Positions 16,495 to 24,819 of a stretch of DNA of 46,109 bases are shown piece after piece. Position numbers and translations under genes: made by a program. The stretch lies in contig DATAAM010000012.1 in the NCBI GenBank assembly GCA_036260075.1, positions 1-46,109 on the forward strand, in the 5' to 3' direction. Each line of letters starts with the position of its first letter. Position 1 is the first letter of the stretch. The DNA is from DATAAM01 sp036260075 (lineage in GTDB: Bacteria > Actinomycetota > Acidimicrobiia > Acidimicrobiales > JAHWLA01). A model generated the notes under the pieces. It was not told where the DNA came from, ran no database searches, and saw only the letters and a list, made by a program, of their open reading frames with translations.

Positions 16495-17240
16495 GCGTGC
16501 TCGAAGCCGACGGCGTGGGCCACAGCTACGGCTCCGACGCGGTGCTCGAGCACGTCTCGCTCTCCGTGGCTCCGGGAGAGTTCGTCGCCTTGGTGGGGCC
16601 AAACGGATCGGGCAAGTCGACGCTGCTGCGCATCCTCCTCGGGCTCCTGCCTGTGCAGCGAGGCGTCGTTCGCCTCTTCGGGACGCCGCCCGACCGCCTG
16701 CGCGAGCGATGGCGGATCGGCTACGTGCCGCAGCGGCCCGCGTTGGCGCGGCACCTCCCCGCCACCGTGGAGGAGGTGGTGGAGGCAGGCCGACTGGCCC
16801 GGAGCGGATGGCGTCGGAGGCGCCTCTCGGCCGCCGACCGCGACGAGGTCACCCATGCGCTCGAATCGGTGGCGCTCCTCGACGTGCGCCGTCGCCGGGT
16901 GCGCGAGCTGTCGGGCGGCCAGCAACAGCGGGCGTTCATCGCCAAGGCGCTGGTGGCCCAGCCCGACCTGCTCGTGCTCGACGAGCCGGTGGCGGGCGTG
17001 GACGCGGACTCGCAGCGGCGCTTCCGCGACTCGCTCGTGCATCTCGTGGCGGATCACGGCACCGCCGTGCTGCTCGTCTCCCACGAGCTGGGCGCAGTGG
17101 CCGACGACCTCGACCGCGTGGTGGTGATGCGCAGCGGCCGTGTCTCTTTCGACGGCACGCCGGCCGACTTGGCCGCCACGGGGGTGAGCCTGGGGGTGCA
17201 CGCCGAGGACCTCCCGCTGTGGCTCGAGGCGGGCGACTGA
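16482..17240 (+). CDS. znuC: zinc ABC transporter ATP-binding protein
   Basis: A 252-aa ATPase with Walker A GPNGSGKSTLL, signature LSGGQQQR, Walker B LLVLDEPVAGVD and H-loop LVSHELGAV. It overlaps the znuA end by 13 nt when started at ATG 16482; GTG 16491, three codons in, is an alternative start coupled to the znuA stop. It energises import through ZnuB. Confidence 0.9.
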   Translation: MPTVSVLEADGVGHSYGSDAVLEHVSLSVAPGEFVALVGPNGSGKSTLLRILLGLLPVQRGVVRLFGTPPDRLRERWRIGYVPQRPALARHLPATVEEVVEAGRLARSGWRRRRLSAADRDEVTHALESVALLDVRRRRVRELSGGQQQRAFIAKALVAQPDLLVLDEPVAGVDADSQRRFRDSLVHLVADHGTAVLLVSHELGAVADDLDRVVVMRSGRVSFDGTPADLAATGVSLGVHAEDLPLWLEAGD

Positions 17241-17242
17241 CC

Positions 17243-18073
17243 GTGTGGCCGCTGCCACTGCCCTATCCCTTCGAGCGGGAGTACATGCAGCTGGCGCTGC
17301 TGGCGGGGTTGGCCGTCGGTGCCTCCGCCCCGTCGATCGGCGTGTTCCTGGTGCAGCGGCGCCTCGCCCTGCTGGGCGACGGCATCGGGCACGTGGCGTT
17401 CGCGGGCGTGGCCGCCGGCCTCCTCCTCGACGTGTGGCCGGTGGCGACCGCACTGGTCGCCGCCGTGCTGGGCGCCGTGCTGGTGGAACGGCTGCGGGTG
17501 CGCGACCGGGCCTCCGGCGACGTCGCCTTGGCCCTCGTCTTCTACTCGGGGATCGCCGCGGGCGTCGTGCTGGTGGGGCTCTCCGACCGCTTCGACGCCC
17601 GGCTGCTGTCGTACCTCTTCGGCTCGATCCTCACCGTCTCGCCCACCGACGCCGTGGTGGTGGCCGTGCTCGGTGCCGGCATCCTTGCCGTGCTGGCCGT
17701 GACGGGACGGGCGCTGTTCGCCGTGCTGCTCGACGAGGAGTCGGCTCGCGTCGCGGGCCTGCCCGTCGACTTGCTCAACACGCTGCTCGCCGTGCTGGCG
17801 GCGGTGGCGGTGGTGGCGGCCATGCGGGTCGTGGGCGTGCTGCTGGTCGCCGCGCTCATGGTGCTCCCGGTGGCCGCCGCCCAGCTGGTGGCGGGCTCGT
17901 TCCGGGCCACCGCCCGCATCGCCACCGGGCTCGGCGTGGCCGCCGTCGTGGTGGGCCTCGGGGTGGCCCGCCAGGCGGGTTTGCCCCCCGGCGGCACCAT
18001 CGTCCTCGTGGCCGCCGTGGCCTACGCGATCACCGCGCTCACGGGTTGGGAACGGAGGCACGCGGAACGGTAG
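17243..18073 (+). CDS. znuB: zinc ABC transporter permease
   Basis: A 276-aa ABC-3 family membrane protein with eight or nine hydrophobic segments, including RLALLGDGIGHVAFAGVAAG, a family hallmark, and a C-terminal region with VGVLLVAALMVLPVAAAQ. The GTG start is 2 nt after the znuC stop. It completes the Zur-controlled importer. Confidence 0.9.
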   Translation: MWPLPLPYPFEREYMQLALLAGLAVGASAPSIGVFLVQRRLALLGDGIGHVAFAGVAAGLLLDVWPVATALVAAVLGAVLVERLRVRDRASGDVALALVFYSGIAAGVVLVGLSDRFDARLLSYLFGSILTVSPTDAVVVAVLGAGILAVLAVTGRALFAVLLDEESARVAGLPVDLLNTLLAVLAAVAVVAAMRVVGVLLVAALMVLPVAAAQLVAGSFRATARIATGLGVAAVVVGLGVARQAGLPPGGTIVLVAAVAYAITALTGWERRHAER

Positions 18074-18076
18074 GGT
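18071..18076 (+). promoter_or_regulatory. -10 box before the small gene and sdhCD
   Basis: TAGGGT overlaps the znuB stop codon and lies 8 nt before GTG 18085, separating the sdh group from the zinc operon transcriptionally. Confidence 0.4.
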
Positions 18077-18084
18077 GCCGGCCC

Positions 18085-18210
18085 GTGACGACTGCGCAGA
18101 TCGTGTTCTCGATCGCACTCGGCTCCATTGCGTTGCTCGTGACGTTCTTCGCCGTGTACGTGGCGTCCAGCACCGCATGGGGCGACCGTTGGGTGAGGAG
18201 GCGGAAGTGA
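18085..18210 (+). CDS. 41-aa single-span membrane protein upstream of sdhC
   Basis: The frame begins VTTAQIVFSIALGSIALLVTFF and ends in a basic tail GDRWVRRRK, giving one membrane helix with a positive C-terminus. It starts 8 nt after a TAGGGT box and its stop overlaps the sdhC GTG (GTGA), so it is translationally coupled to sdhC. It may be a small accessory peptide of succinate dehydrogenase; no family is recognised. Coupling and composition support it being real. Confidence 0.65.
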   Translation: MTTAQIVFSIALGSIALLVTFFAVYVASSTAWGDRWVRRRK

Positions 18211-18587
18211 GCCCCAAGAGCACGGTCTACCGGGGGAAGTCGGGGCAGTGGGCCTTCGTCACCCACCGGGTCACCGGCTTCCTCGTTTTCTTCTTTCTCC
18301 TCCTCCACATCGTCGACGTGTCCCTGATCTCCCGGCCGCACCTCTACGACGAGGTGCACCAGCTGTACGGAAACGTCCTCCTGCGCCTGTTCGAGGTCGG
18401 CCTGCTGTTCGCCCTCGTGTACCACTCGCTCAACGGCCTGCGAATCGTGATGATCGACTTCTTCCCCGGGTCCATCCGGCACGAGAAGGCCGTGCTGTGG
18501 GCGGTGTCGGTGCTGTCGGTGCTCCTCACCGCCGCCGGTGGCGTCGTGATCATGTGGCCGTTCATCGACGGGAGGATCCTGTCGTGA
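18207..18587 (+). CDS. sdhC: succinate dehydrogenase cytochrome b subunit (SdhC)
   Basis: A 126-aa membrane anchor with three helices. It starts GKSGQWAFVTHRVTGFLVFFF and has histidines in LLHIVD and YHSLNGLR that fit heme b ligation. With SdhD it anchors the flavoprotein and iron-sulfur subunits and passes electrons to quinone. The GTG start overlaps the small upstream gene, and its own stop overlaps sdhD (GTGA). No sdhA or sdhB follows. Confidence 0.88.
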   Translation: MSPKSTVYRGKSGQWAFVTHRVTGFLVFFFLLLHIVDVSLISRPHLYDEVHQLYGNVLLRLFEVGLLFALVYHSLNGLRIVMIDFFPGSIRHEKAVLWAVSVLSVLLTAAGGVVIMWPFIDGRILS

Positions 18588-18976
18588 CCGTGCTCTCCGA
18601 TCCTCCGCAGACGCGGGGCGAGCGGCTCACCCGGCGGCCGCGCCAGAACTTCGAGACGTGGTCCTGGTTCTTCATGCGCATCTCCGGCCTGGTGCTGCTG
18701 TTCCTGGCGCTCACGCACTTCGCCATCACCCACATCGTCAACGACGTGGTGGAGACCGACGCCCACTTCGTGGAGCAGCGCTGGGACAACCCGCTGTGGC
18801 GCATGTTCGACTGGGTGCTGCTCGCCTTGGCGTTGGCCCACGGGCTCAACGGCCTGCGCTGGATCATTGACGACTACGTGCGCTCCCCGGGCGCCCGGGC
18901 CACGGTGAAGTCGGTGCTCTACAGCGTCAGCCTGGCCTTGTTCGGCTACGGCACCTTCACGATCGTCACGTTCTGA
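18584..18976 (+). CDS. sdhD: succinate dehydrogenase membrane anchor subunit (SdhD)
   Basis: A 130-aa membrane protein with three helices: WFFMRISGLVLLFLALTHFAITHI, WVLLALALAHGLNGLRWIIDDY (heme/quinone region) and SVLYSVSLALFGYGTFTIVTF. The GTG overlaps the sdhC stop. Only 16 nt separate its stop from the convergent NicO gene, so the operon ends here without the catalytic subunits. Confidence 0.87.
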   Translation: MTVLSDPPQTRGERLTRRPRQNFETWSWFFMRISGLVLLFLALTHFAITHIVNDVVETDAHFVEQRWDNPLWRMFDWVLLALALAHGLNGLRWIIDDYVRSPGARATVKSVLYSVSLALFGYGTFTIVTF

Positions 18977-18992
18977 GGGCTCCCCGGAGAAG

Positions 18993-19853
18993 CTAGAAGA
19001 ACGCGGGCAGCGAGGCGTCGAGGCCCAGCAGGAACAGCACGCCGAGGACGAGGCTGGCCGCGCCCGTCACCACTGCCACGGCCACGTAGGCCCGCCAGTT
19101 GCGGCCCGCCTGGAGGAAGCCGAACGTCGCCAGCAGCGCGATGGCGGTGTTGGTGGCGAGCAGGCCCGCCACGAACGCCAGCAGCATGAGCACGCCGCCC
19201 CCCGTGCCCGCCACGCCCGCGGCGGCCACGAACAGGAGCACCTGGGTGGGCGTCTCGGCTCCCACGCCGTGCAGGGCGCCGACGCCGAGCGCGGTGCGCC
19301 ACCCGTACGAGCCGAACGGGTCGTCGGGCACCGTGCCCACGTGGCGGTGCACGTGGGCGTGCGCCACCTGCACCGGGCTCTCGGCGGCGACGACGGCGTG
19401 CTCGTGCCCGTCGTCGTGGTGGTGGCCACCGGCGGGGTGGTCGTGCTCGTGCTCGATCACCACGTGGCGGAGGCGCCGTGCGAGGCGGGAGGCACCGTCG
19501 AACACGAGCATCCACCGGCTGCGCAGCCGGAAGTCGCGGCCGTCGCGGGCCAGCGCCCAGAAGACGTAGAGGCCGAGGACGACGAGCGTGCCGCCCACGA
19601 CCCGGCCCATGAAGGCGTCGACGCCGTCGGGCAGGCGGTCGCCCGCGGCGATGGCGAGCACGCCGAGCACGAACACCACCGCCGCGTGCCCGAGGGCGTA
19701 GAGGCTGGCCAGCAGGACGGAGCGGCGGCGGTCCTCCTGCGACGAGGTGATGTCGGTGATGGCCGCCAGGTGGTCCCAGTCGATGCCGTGGCGCAACCCG
19801 AAGCCGAAGGCGGTGGCCAGCAACCCGACTTCGAAGCCCTGCGCGGCGACCAC
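18993..19853 (-). CDS. NicO/HoxN-like nickel-cobalt transporter
   Basis: A 286-aa membrane protein. The N-terminal helix contains RHGIDWDHLAAITD, a variant of the metal-selecting HxxxxDH signature, and a later helix has GALHGVGAETPTQVLLF. The central cytoplasmic or periplasmic loop is rich in His and Asp (EHEHDHPAGGHHHDDGHEH, then AHAHVHRH), suited to binding Ni, Co or another transition metal. GTG 19853 is the most plausible start; no ribosome-binding site is obvious. Substrate and direction of transport are uncertain. Confidence 0.78.
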   Translation of the reverse strand: MVAAQGFEVGLLATAFGFGLRHGIDWDHLAAITDITSSQEDRRRSVLLASLYALGHAAVVFVLGVLAIAAGDRLPDGVDAFMGRVVGGTLVVLGLYVFWALARDGRDFRLRSRWMLVFDGASRLARRLRHVVIEHEHDHPAGGHHHDDGHEHAVVAAESPVQVAHAHVHRHVGTVPDDPFGSYGWRTALGVGALHGVGAETPTQVLLFVAAAGVAGTGGGVLMLLAFVAGLLATNTAIALLATFGFLQAGRNWRAYVAVAVVTGAASLVLGVLFLLGLDASLPAFF

Positions 19854-19918
19854 GAGGGAAGTGTATGCCCACCGATCCGGAACCTCACCGGGGCTCCCGG
19901 CGTGCCGGTGGCGCTTGG

Positions 19919-20695
19919 TCAGTCTCTCCGGATCGGCACCCGCTCGCTCGGCACGCGGGTGGGCTCCAACCCGTGAGCCCGGCAGGCATCGGCGAAGCGC
20001 ATCGCGTCGCGCACGGCACAGCCACGCGGGTCGTTGTTGAAGAACACGAACACCTCGGCGTCGCGCCCGTGGAGCTCGGCGATGCGGCCGGCCCAGGCGT
20101 CGAGGGCCGACGGCGTGTAGCAGGGCTGCGGCGAGCCGGTGCCCTCGTGCAGCCGGAGGTACCCCCACTCGGTCGTGCGCCACAGCGGCGTGTGCCGCCG
20201 GGGGCTGTCGGCCAGGCAGAAGGCGGCGCCGTGCCGTTCGAGCACGGCCCGGGTCTCGTCGGCGAACCAGGTGTCGTGGCGGAACTCGACGGCGAGCCGC
20301 CACCCGGGCGGGAACTGCGCGAGCGCGTGGTCGAGCCGCTCCGGATCGCAGCGCATCGACGGCGGCAGCTGGAGGAGGACGGGGCCGAGCTTGCGGCCCA
20401 GGTGCGAGGCCCGTTCCACGAACCGGGCCACCGGTTCCTCGGGGTCCTTCAGCCGCTTGATGTGGGTGAGGAACCGGCTTGCCTTCACCACCATGACGAA
20501 GTCGTCGGGCGTGCGGGCCGCCCACGCCGCGAACGTCGTCGCCTCGGGCAGGCGGTAGAACGCGTTGTTGACCTCCTGCACCTGGAACCGCTGGGCATAG
20601 AACTCCAGCCATCGCGACTGGGGGAGGTCGTGGGGATAGAACCGCCCCCGCCAGTCCTTGTACTGCCAACCGGAGGTGCCGATGAGGACGGGCAC
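19919..20695 (-). CDS. DUF72 family protein (YecE-like)
   Basis: A 258-aa TIM-barrel-like protein of the DUF72 family; biochemical function is not established. Family features are IGTSGWQYKDWRGRFYP at the start, NNAFYRLPEATTFAAWAARTP, and near the end FVFFNNDPRGCAVRDA. The GTG start overlaps the hemerythrin gene stop by one base (TAGTG). It is oriented with the hemerythrin and endonuclease IV genes, perhaps a stress-related operon. Confidence 0.88.
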   Translation of the reverse strand: MPVLIGTSGWQYKDWRGRFYPHDLPQSRWLEFYAQRFQVQEVNNAFYRLPEATTFAAWAARTPDDFVMVVKASRFLTHIKRLKDPEEPVARFVERASHLGRKLGPVLLQLPPSMRCDPERLDHALAQFPPGWRLAVEFRHDTWFADETRAVLERHGAAFCLADSPRRHTPLWRTTEWGYLRLHEGTGSPQPCYTPSALDAWAGRIAELHGRDAEVFVFFNNDPRGCAVRDAMRFADACRAHGLEPTRVPSERVPIRRD

Positions 20696-21249
20696 TACCG
20701 CCTCGTGAGCACTCGCCTACCGGTCGTGACGACCCGGTCGAGGATGGCCATGGGCACGCCGATGAGGATGTTGAACGGCGGTGTGTCGGGCACGAACGGA
20801 TGGGGCCGGGTGGGCGCCGTCTGCTTCATCTGCTGCATCGACCGGCCCAGCTCCTCGAGCTCCTGCACGGTGAACGCCTCGCGGGCTGTGGCGAAGAGCT
20901 CGTCCTCTTCCTCCTGCACGTGGTGGCGCACCTGCTCGGCGATCACCTGGAGCTTGGCGGCGAAGCGCTCGTCGCCCGGTGCGAGCTTCTCCAGCTCGTT
21001 CAGGAGCATCTTCACGGCGTGGTGCTCCTCGAGCGCTTCGAGCACCGCCGCCTCGTGGTCGGCAGCCTTGGCGCGCAGGGCCGGGTACAGCAGCTGCTCC
21101 TCGATCGACGCGTGCACGGACAGGTGCTCGATCGCCTTGTCGGCGACGCTGCGCAGCTCGTCGGCGTCGTCGGGGGCCGCCTTCTCGAACCGCTGGAACA
21201 GGGCCTCGACGTTCTGATGGTCTTGCTTCAGCAGGGTGAGGGCGTTCAT
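20695..21249 (-). CDS. hemerythrin HHE-domain protein
   Basis: A 184-aa protein with an N-terminal four-helix hemerythrin domain that would hold a non-heme di-iron site: LLKQDHQNVEALFQRFE, HLSVHASIEEQLLYPAL, EALEEHHAVKMLLNELE and VRHHVQEEEDELF supply the His and Glu ligands in the expected order. The C-terminal 45 residues are not part of the domain. ATG 21249 has a strong AGGAGG upstream. Such proteins sense or store O2, NO or iron; which one is unknown here. Confidence 0.9.
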   Translation of the reverse strand: MNALTLLKQDHQNVEALFQRFEKAAPDDADELRSVADKAIEHLSVHASIEEQLLYPALRAKAADHEAAVLEALEEHHAVKMLLNELEKLAPGDERFAAKLQVIAEQVRHHVQEEEDELFATAREAFTVQELEELGRSMQQMKQTAPTRPHPFVPDTPPFNILIGVPMAILDRVVTTGRRVLTRR

Positions 21250-21274
21250 GGGAAGCCTCCTTCCCTGCGGTACC

Positions 21275-22129
21275 TCAGCGGTAACGGGCCAGGCCGTCGG
21301 CGTGCAGCCGGCGGGCCACCTCCAGGTCCTTCTCGTCGGCCCCGTCGCCGCCGAATCCGGCGAACTCCATGAGCACGGGCAAGTGCTGCACCGCCGGGTG
21401 GCCCAGGAAGGCGGCGAGGGCGCTGTCCCCGATCGTGCCCTCGCCCAGGTTGGCGTGACGATCGCGGCCGGCTCCGAACGGCACCACGGAGTCGTTGAGG
21501 TGGAGGCACTGCAGCCGTTCGAGGCCCACGGCCCGGTCCAGCTCGCCCAGCAGTGAATCCATGTCCGCCGGCGTCCCGAACGCCCACAGGTGTTGGCTGT
21601 CGAGGCAGACCCCGACCCGCTCGTCACCGTCGAGGGCGTCGATCACGACGGCGAGCTCCTCGACGGTGCGGCCCACAGTGCCGCCCGCCCCCGCCGCGTT
21701 CTCCAGCAGCAGGGGGCATCCGTCGGGCGCGGCGTCGAGCGCATGCCGGACCGCCTCCACGATGCCGGGCAGCCGGTCGGGCAGGCCTGCGCCCAGGTGG
21801 CTGCCGACGTGGACGACGAGGCCGAGGGCGCCGATGCCGCTCGCCACCCGCAGGTTCTCGGTGAGGCAGTCGCGGGAGCGCTGCCACACGACGGGATCGG
21901 GGGAGGCGAGGTTGATCAGATAGGTGGCGTGGCACACCCACGCCTGCACCACGGGGCTGGCCCGCTGCCTGGCGGCCAAGGCCGCCAGCACCTCGGCGTC
22001 ACGGGAGGTCGGCGCCCACCGGCGCGGGCTCTGGGTGAACACTTGCACGACCTCGAGGCCCCGCTCCTCCCCGCGGGCGAGGGCCGCTTCCAAGCCACCG
22101 GTCTGGCGCACGTGCGCCCCGAACAACAT
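21275..22129 (-). CDS. nfo: endonuclease IV (AP endonuclease)
   Basis: A 284-aa TIM-barrel enzyme that cuts DNA 5' of abasic sites in base excision repair, using three zinc ions. Ligand regions follow the family order: FGAHVRQ, CHATYLINLAS, VVHVGSHLG, LLLENAAGAGG, VCLDSQHLWAFG, LHLNDSVVPFGAGRDRHANLGEG and VLMEFAG. Length is normal. It lies 26 nt upstream of the hemerythrin gene on the same strand. Confidence 0.93.
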   Translation of the reverse strand: MLFGAHVRQTGGLEAALARGEERGLEVVQVFTQSPRRWAPTSRDAEVLAALAARQRASPVVQAWVCHATYLINLASPDPVVWQRSRDCLTENLRVASGIGALGLVVHVGSHLGAGLPDRLPGIVEAVRHALDAAPDGCPLLLENAAGAGGTVGRTVEELAVVIDALDGDERVGVCLDSQHLWAFGTPADMDSLLGELDRAVGLERLQCLHLNDSVVPFGAGRDRHANLGEGTIGDSALAAFLGHPAVQHLPVLMEFAGFGGDGADEKDLEVARRLHADGLARYR

Positions 22130-22174
22130 CGTCCCAGCCTGCCCGGCCCCACCGAGGAGCGGAAGGGGAGGAGG

Positions 22175-22324
22175 TCAGTCGATGCGGCCCTTGCCGCCTT
22201 GGGCGGCGCCCTGCTCGGCCTTGTCCTGCTGGTCCTCGTGCGCTTCCTCGGGCCCGGACGACGCCGACGACTCGTCGTACTCCCAGCCGGGCTCGTCGGC
22301 GGCGTGCCCGCCGTGCACGGACAT
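22175..22324 (-). CDS. 49-aa acidic hydrophilic protein
   Basis: MSVHGGHAADEPGWEYDES continues as a Gln/Glu/Asp/Lys-rich low-complexity chain to the end. The ATG overlaps the stop of the upstream small membrane protein by one base (TGATG), which argues for translation. No family is recognised and the chain is probably disordered. The pair is divergent from copA, so a copper-related role is possible but unproven. Confidence 0.5.
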   Translation of the reverse strand: MSVHGGHAADEPGWEYDESSASSGPEEAHEDQQDKAEQGAAQGGKGRID

Positions 22325-22530
22325 CAGTACGTCCGCCGCCGACGGACGATCCGGCGGGACGCCATCGGCCGCAGCTCGGGCTCGTCGACGATCTCCTCGA
22401 CCACGTCGGTGCGCCGGCCCACCAGCGGGCCCCGGTCGTAGTACACGCGGCGGTGCGGGCCTGCGGCCCATGTGCCGGCGGCGACGACGAGGACCATGAG
22501 GACCACCAGGAGGATGAAGAAGGTGATCAT
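22324..22530 (-). CDS. 68-aa single-span membrane protein divergent from copA
   Basis: MITFFILLVVLMVLVVAAGTWAAG forms one N-terminal membrane helix, followed by a cytoplasmic tail with an acidic patch (VVEEIVDEPEL) and a very basic end (RRIVRRRRTY). It reads away from copA with 69 bp between the starts, the interval that holds the CsoR-like palindrome. No family is recognised. Confidence 0.55.
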   Translation of the reverse strand: MITFFILLVVLMVLVVAAGTWAAGPHRRVYYDRGPLVGRRTDVVEEIVDEPELRPMASRRIVRRRRTY

Positions 22531-22570
22531 GCGGCCGGTGTTCCCGCGGGCGTGAGGCGACAAACGGCAA

Positions 22571-22586
22571 ACACCCCCGGGGGGTA
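22571..22586 (+). promoter_or_regulatory. CsoR-like copper operator upstream of copA
   Basis: ACCCCCGGGGGGTA is a GC-rich inverted repeat with TA flank directly abutting the copA -10 box. Copper-responsive CsoR repressors bind sites of this general form (TA-C-run/G-run-TA). The regulator gene is not in this window. Confidence 0.5.
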
Positions 22587-22592
22587 TATACT
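22587..22592 (+). promoter_or_regulatory. -10 box of copA (leaderless type)
   Basis: TATACT, close to consensus TATAAT, lies 7 nt before the copA GTG. Transcription would start at the initiation codon, with the operator covering the spacer. Confidence 0.55.
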
Positions 22593-22599
22593 CCGGCTC

Positions 22600-24723
22600 G
22601 TGAAGACCGATGTGGAGTTTGCCGTCCAAGGCATGACGTGCGGGTCCTGCGCCGCCCGGGTGGAGAAGGCGCTGGCCGAGCAGCCCGGGGTGGAGGAGGC
22701 GATGGTCAACTTCGCCACCGGCCGGGCCGTGGTCGTGCTCGACCCCGCCGAGGGCGACCCCGCCCGGCTGGTGGAGGCGATCGGCCGCATCGGCTACGGC
22801 CTCGCTCCCACGGGGCCGAGCGCCGTCCCCGCCGTCGACACGGAGGCCGAGCTGCAGGCGGTGTGGCGGCGCCGGGCAGTGGTCGCCTTCCCGCTCGGCA
22901 TCGCCGTGCTCGTCCTCCTCGTCGGCTGGATGATGGAGCCGTGGGCCCGCTGGGCGGCGTTCGCCCTCACCGTCCCCGTGCAGTTCTGGGCAGCCCGGCC
23001 GTTCCTGCACCAAGCCGTCGTCCGTGCCCGTGCCCGCACCGCGAACATGGACACGCTGATCGCCGTCGGCACGCTCGCGGCCTTCGGCTACTCCGCCGTC
23101 GTGCTCCTGGCCGATCCGGAGGGCGACCTCTACTTCGACGTGTCGGCCGTCGTGGTGGCGTTCCTCCTGCTCGGGCGCTTCCTCGAGGCCCGGGCCAAGG
23201 GGCGGGCGTCGGCGGCCATCCGGCGCCTGCTGGAGCTGGGCGCCAAGGAGGCCCGGGTGATCGACGAGGCGGGCGCCGAGCGCTCGGTGCCGGTCGACGC
23301 AGTGCGGGTGGGCGACCTCCTGCGGGTGCGCCCGGGCGAGAAGGTGCCGGTGGACGGCGTGGTGGTGGAGGGGCAGTCGGCCGTCGACGAGTCGATGTTG
23401 ACCGGCGAGTCGGTGCCCGTCGAGAAGGGCCCGGGCGACAGCGTGGCGGGAGCGACCGTGAACGCCAACGGCGTGCTCACGGTCCGCGCCACCGCGGTGG
23501 GCGCCGACACCGCGCTCGCCCAGATCGTGCGGCTGGTGGAGGAGGCGCAGGGCACCAAGGCGCCGGTGCAGCGCCTGGCCGACCGCATCAGCGGGGTGTT
23601 CGTCCCCGTGGTCTTCGCCCTGGCGACGACGACGTTCGCGGGCTGGGCGCTCGTAGGGGGCGACACGGCAGGCGGCCTCCAGGCGGCTGTCGCCGTGCTC
23701 ATCATCGCCTGCCCCTGCGCCTTGGGGCTGGCCACCCCCACCGCCATCCTCGTGGGCACCGGTCGGGGTGCCGCGCTCGGGATCCTCGTGAAGGGCGGCG
23801 ACGTGCTGGAGCGCTCGAAGCGGGTCGACATCGTGGTCTTCGACAAGACCGGCACGCTGACCACGGGCCGCATGTCGCTCACCGACGTCGTGGGCGGCGA
23901 CGAGGTGCTGCGTCGGGCGGCCGCCGCCGAGGCAGGCTCCGAGCACCCGGTCGGCCGTGCCATCGCCGGCGACGCGCCGCCCCCCGAGCGCTTCTCCGCC
24001 GTGCCCGGCAAGGGCGTGCGGGCGGAGGTCGACGGCGCGGTGGTGCACGTGGGCCGCCGGGTGCTGATGCAGGAGGCGGGGCTGTTGCTGTCCCCGAAGA
24101 TCGAGGCCGAGCGGGCCCGCCTGGAGGGCGAGGGCAAGACCGTCGTGTTCGTGGGCTGGGACGGCATGGTCCGCGGCCTGGTGGCGGTGGCCGACACGGT
24201 GAAGCCCGGCGCCGCTCAGGCCGTGGCCGAGCTCCGGGCCCTCGGCGTGGACGTGGCGATGATCACCGGTGACAACGGCCGCACGGCGGCGGCGATCGCC
24301 GAGCAGCTGGGCATCGACCGGGTGCTGGCCGAGGTGCTGCCCGCCGACAAGGTGGAGGAGGTGCGCCGGTTGCAGGCCGAGGGCCGCGTCGTCGCCATGG
24401 TGGGCGACGGCATCAACGACGCGCCCGCCCTGGCCCAGGCCGACCTGGGCATCGCCCTCGGCACGGGCACCGACGTGGCCATCGAGTCGTCGGACATCAC
24501 GCTGCTGTCGGCCGACGTGGCCGGCGCCGCCACTGCCATCCGGCTGGCCCGCCGCACGTTCCGCACCATCCGGCAGAACCTCGGGTGGGCCTTCGGCTAC
24601 AACGTGGCCGCCATCCCGTTGGCTGCCCTCGGCCTGCTCGATCCGGTCCTGGCGGGCGCCACCATGGCCCTCTCCAGCGTGTCGGTGGTGTCGAACAGCC
24701 TCCGGCTGCGGCGCTTCCGCTGA
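22600..24723 (+). CDS. copA: copper-exporting P1B-type ATPase
   Basis: A 707-aa Cu(I) efflux pump. It has one N-terminal heavy-metal domain with GMTCGSC (Cys 14 and 17), then membrane segments, the actuator motif TGES, the membrane CPC ion site (residues 371-373), DKTGT with phosphorylated Asp 415, the HP motif in SEHPVGRAI, TGDN and the hinge GDGINDAP. The last helices carry YN (FGYNVAAIPLAA) and MALSSVSVVSNSLRLRR, the copper-specific signature. The GTG start is set by the -10 box 7 nt upstream. It is regulated, by inference, through the CsoR-like site. Confidence 0.96.
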   Translation: MKTDVEFAVQGMTCGSCAARVEKALAEQPGVEEAMVNFATGRAVVVLDPAEGDPARLVEAIGRIGYGLAPTGPSAVPAVDTEAELQAVWRRRAVVAFPLGIAVLVLLVGWMMEPWARWAAFALTVPVQFWAARPFLHQAVVRARARTANMDTLIAVGTLAAFGYSAVVLLADPEGDLYFDVSAVVVAFLLLGRFLEARAKGRASAAIRRLLELGAKEARVIDEAGAERSVPVDAVRVGDLLRVRPGEKVPVDGVVVEGQSAVDESMLTGESVPVEKGPGDSVAGATVNANGVLTVRATAVGADTALAQIVRLVEEAQGTKAPVQRLADRISGVFVPVVFALATTTFAGWALVGGDTAGGLQAAVAVLIIACPCALGLATPTAILVGTGRGAALGILVKGGDVLERSKRVDIVVFDKTGTLTTGRMSLTDVVGGDEVLRRAAAAEAGSEHPVGRAIAGDAPPPERFSAVPGKGVRAEVDGAVVHVGRRVLMQEAGLLLSPKIEAERARLEGEGKTVVFVGWDGMVRGLVAVADTVKPGAAQAVAELRALGVDVAMITGDNGRTAAAIAEQLGIDRVLAEVLPADKVEEVRRLQAEGRVVAMVGDGINDAPALAQADLGIALGTGTDVAIESSDITLLSADVAGAATAIRLARRTFRTIRQNLGWAFGYNVAAIPLAALGLLDPVLAGATMALSSVSVVSNSLRLRRFR

Positions 24724-24759
24724 CGTTTGCCGGGGCCTGACGACGGGGACGGGTGGCGC

Positions 24760-24819
24760 ATGTACATCGGCATCGGCACCCTGATCCTCATCATCCTGCT
24801 GATCCTGCTCCTCACATAG
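24760..24819 (+). CDS. 19-aa hydrophobic peptide after copA
   Basis: MYIGIGTLILIILLILLLT is a complete ATG-to-TAG frame made almost entirely of membrane-spanning residues, 36 nt after copA and overlapping the end of the convergent acyl-CoA synthetase by 8 nt. Such tiny hydrophobic proteins are known in actinobacteria, but a chance frame cannot be excluded. Confidence 0.35.
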   Translation: MYIGIGTLILIILLILLLT

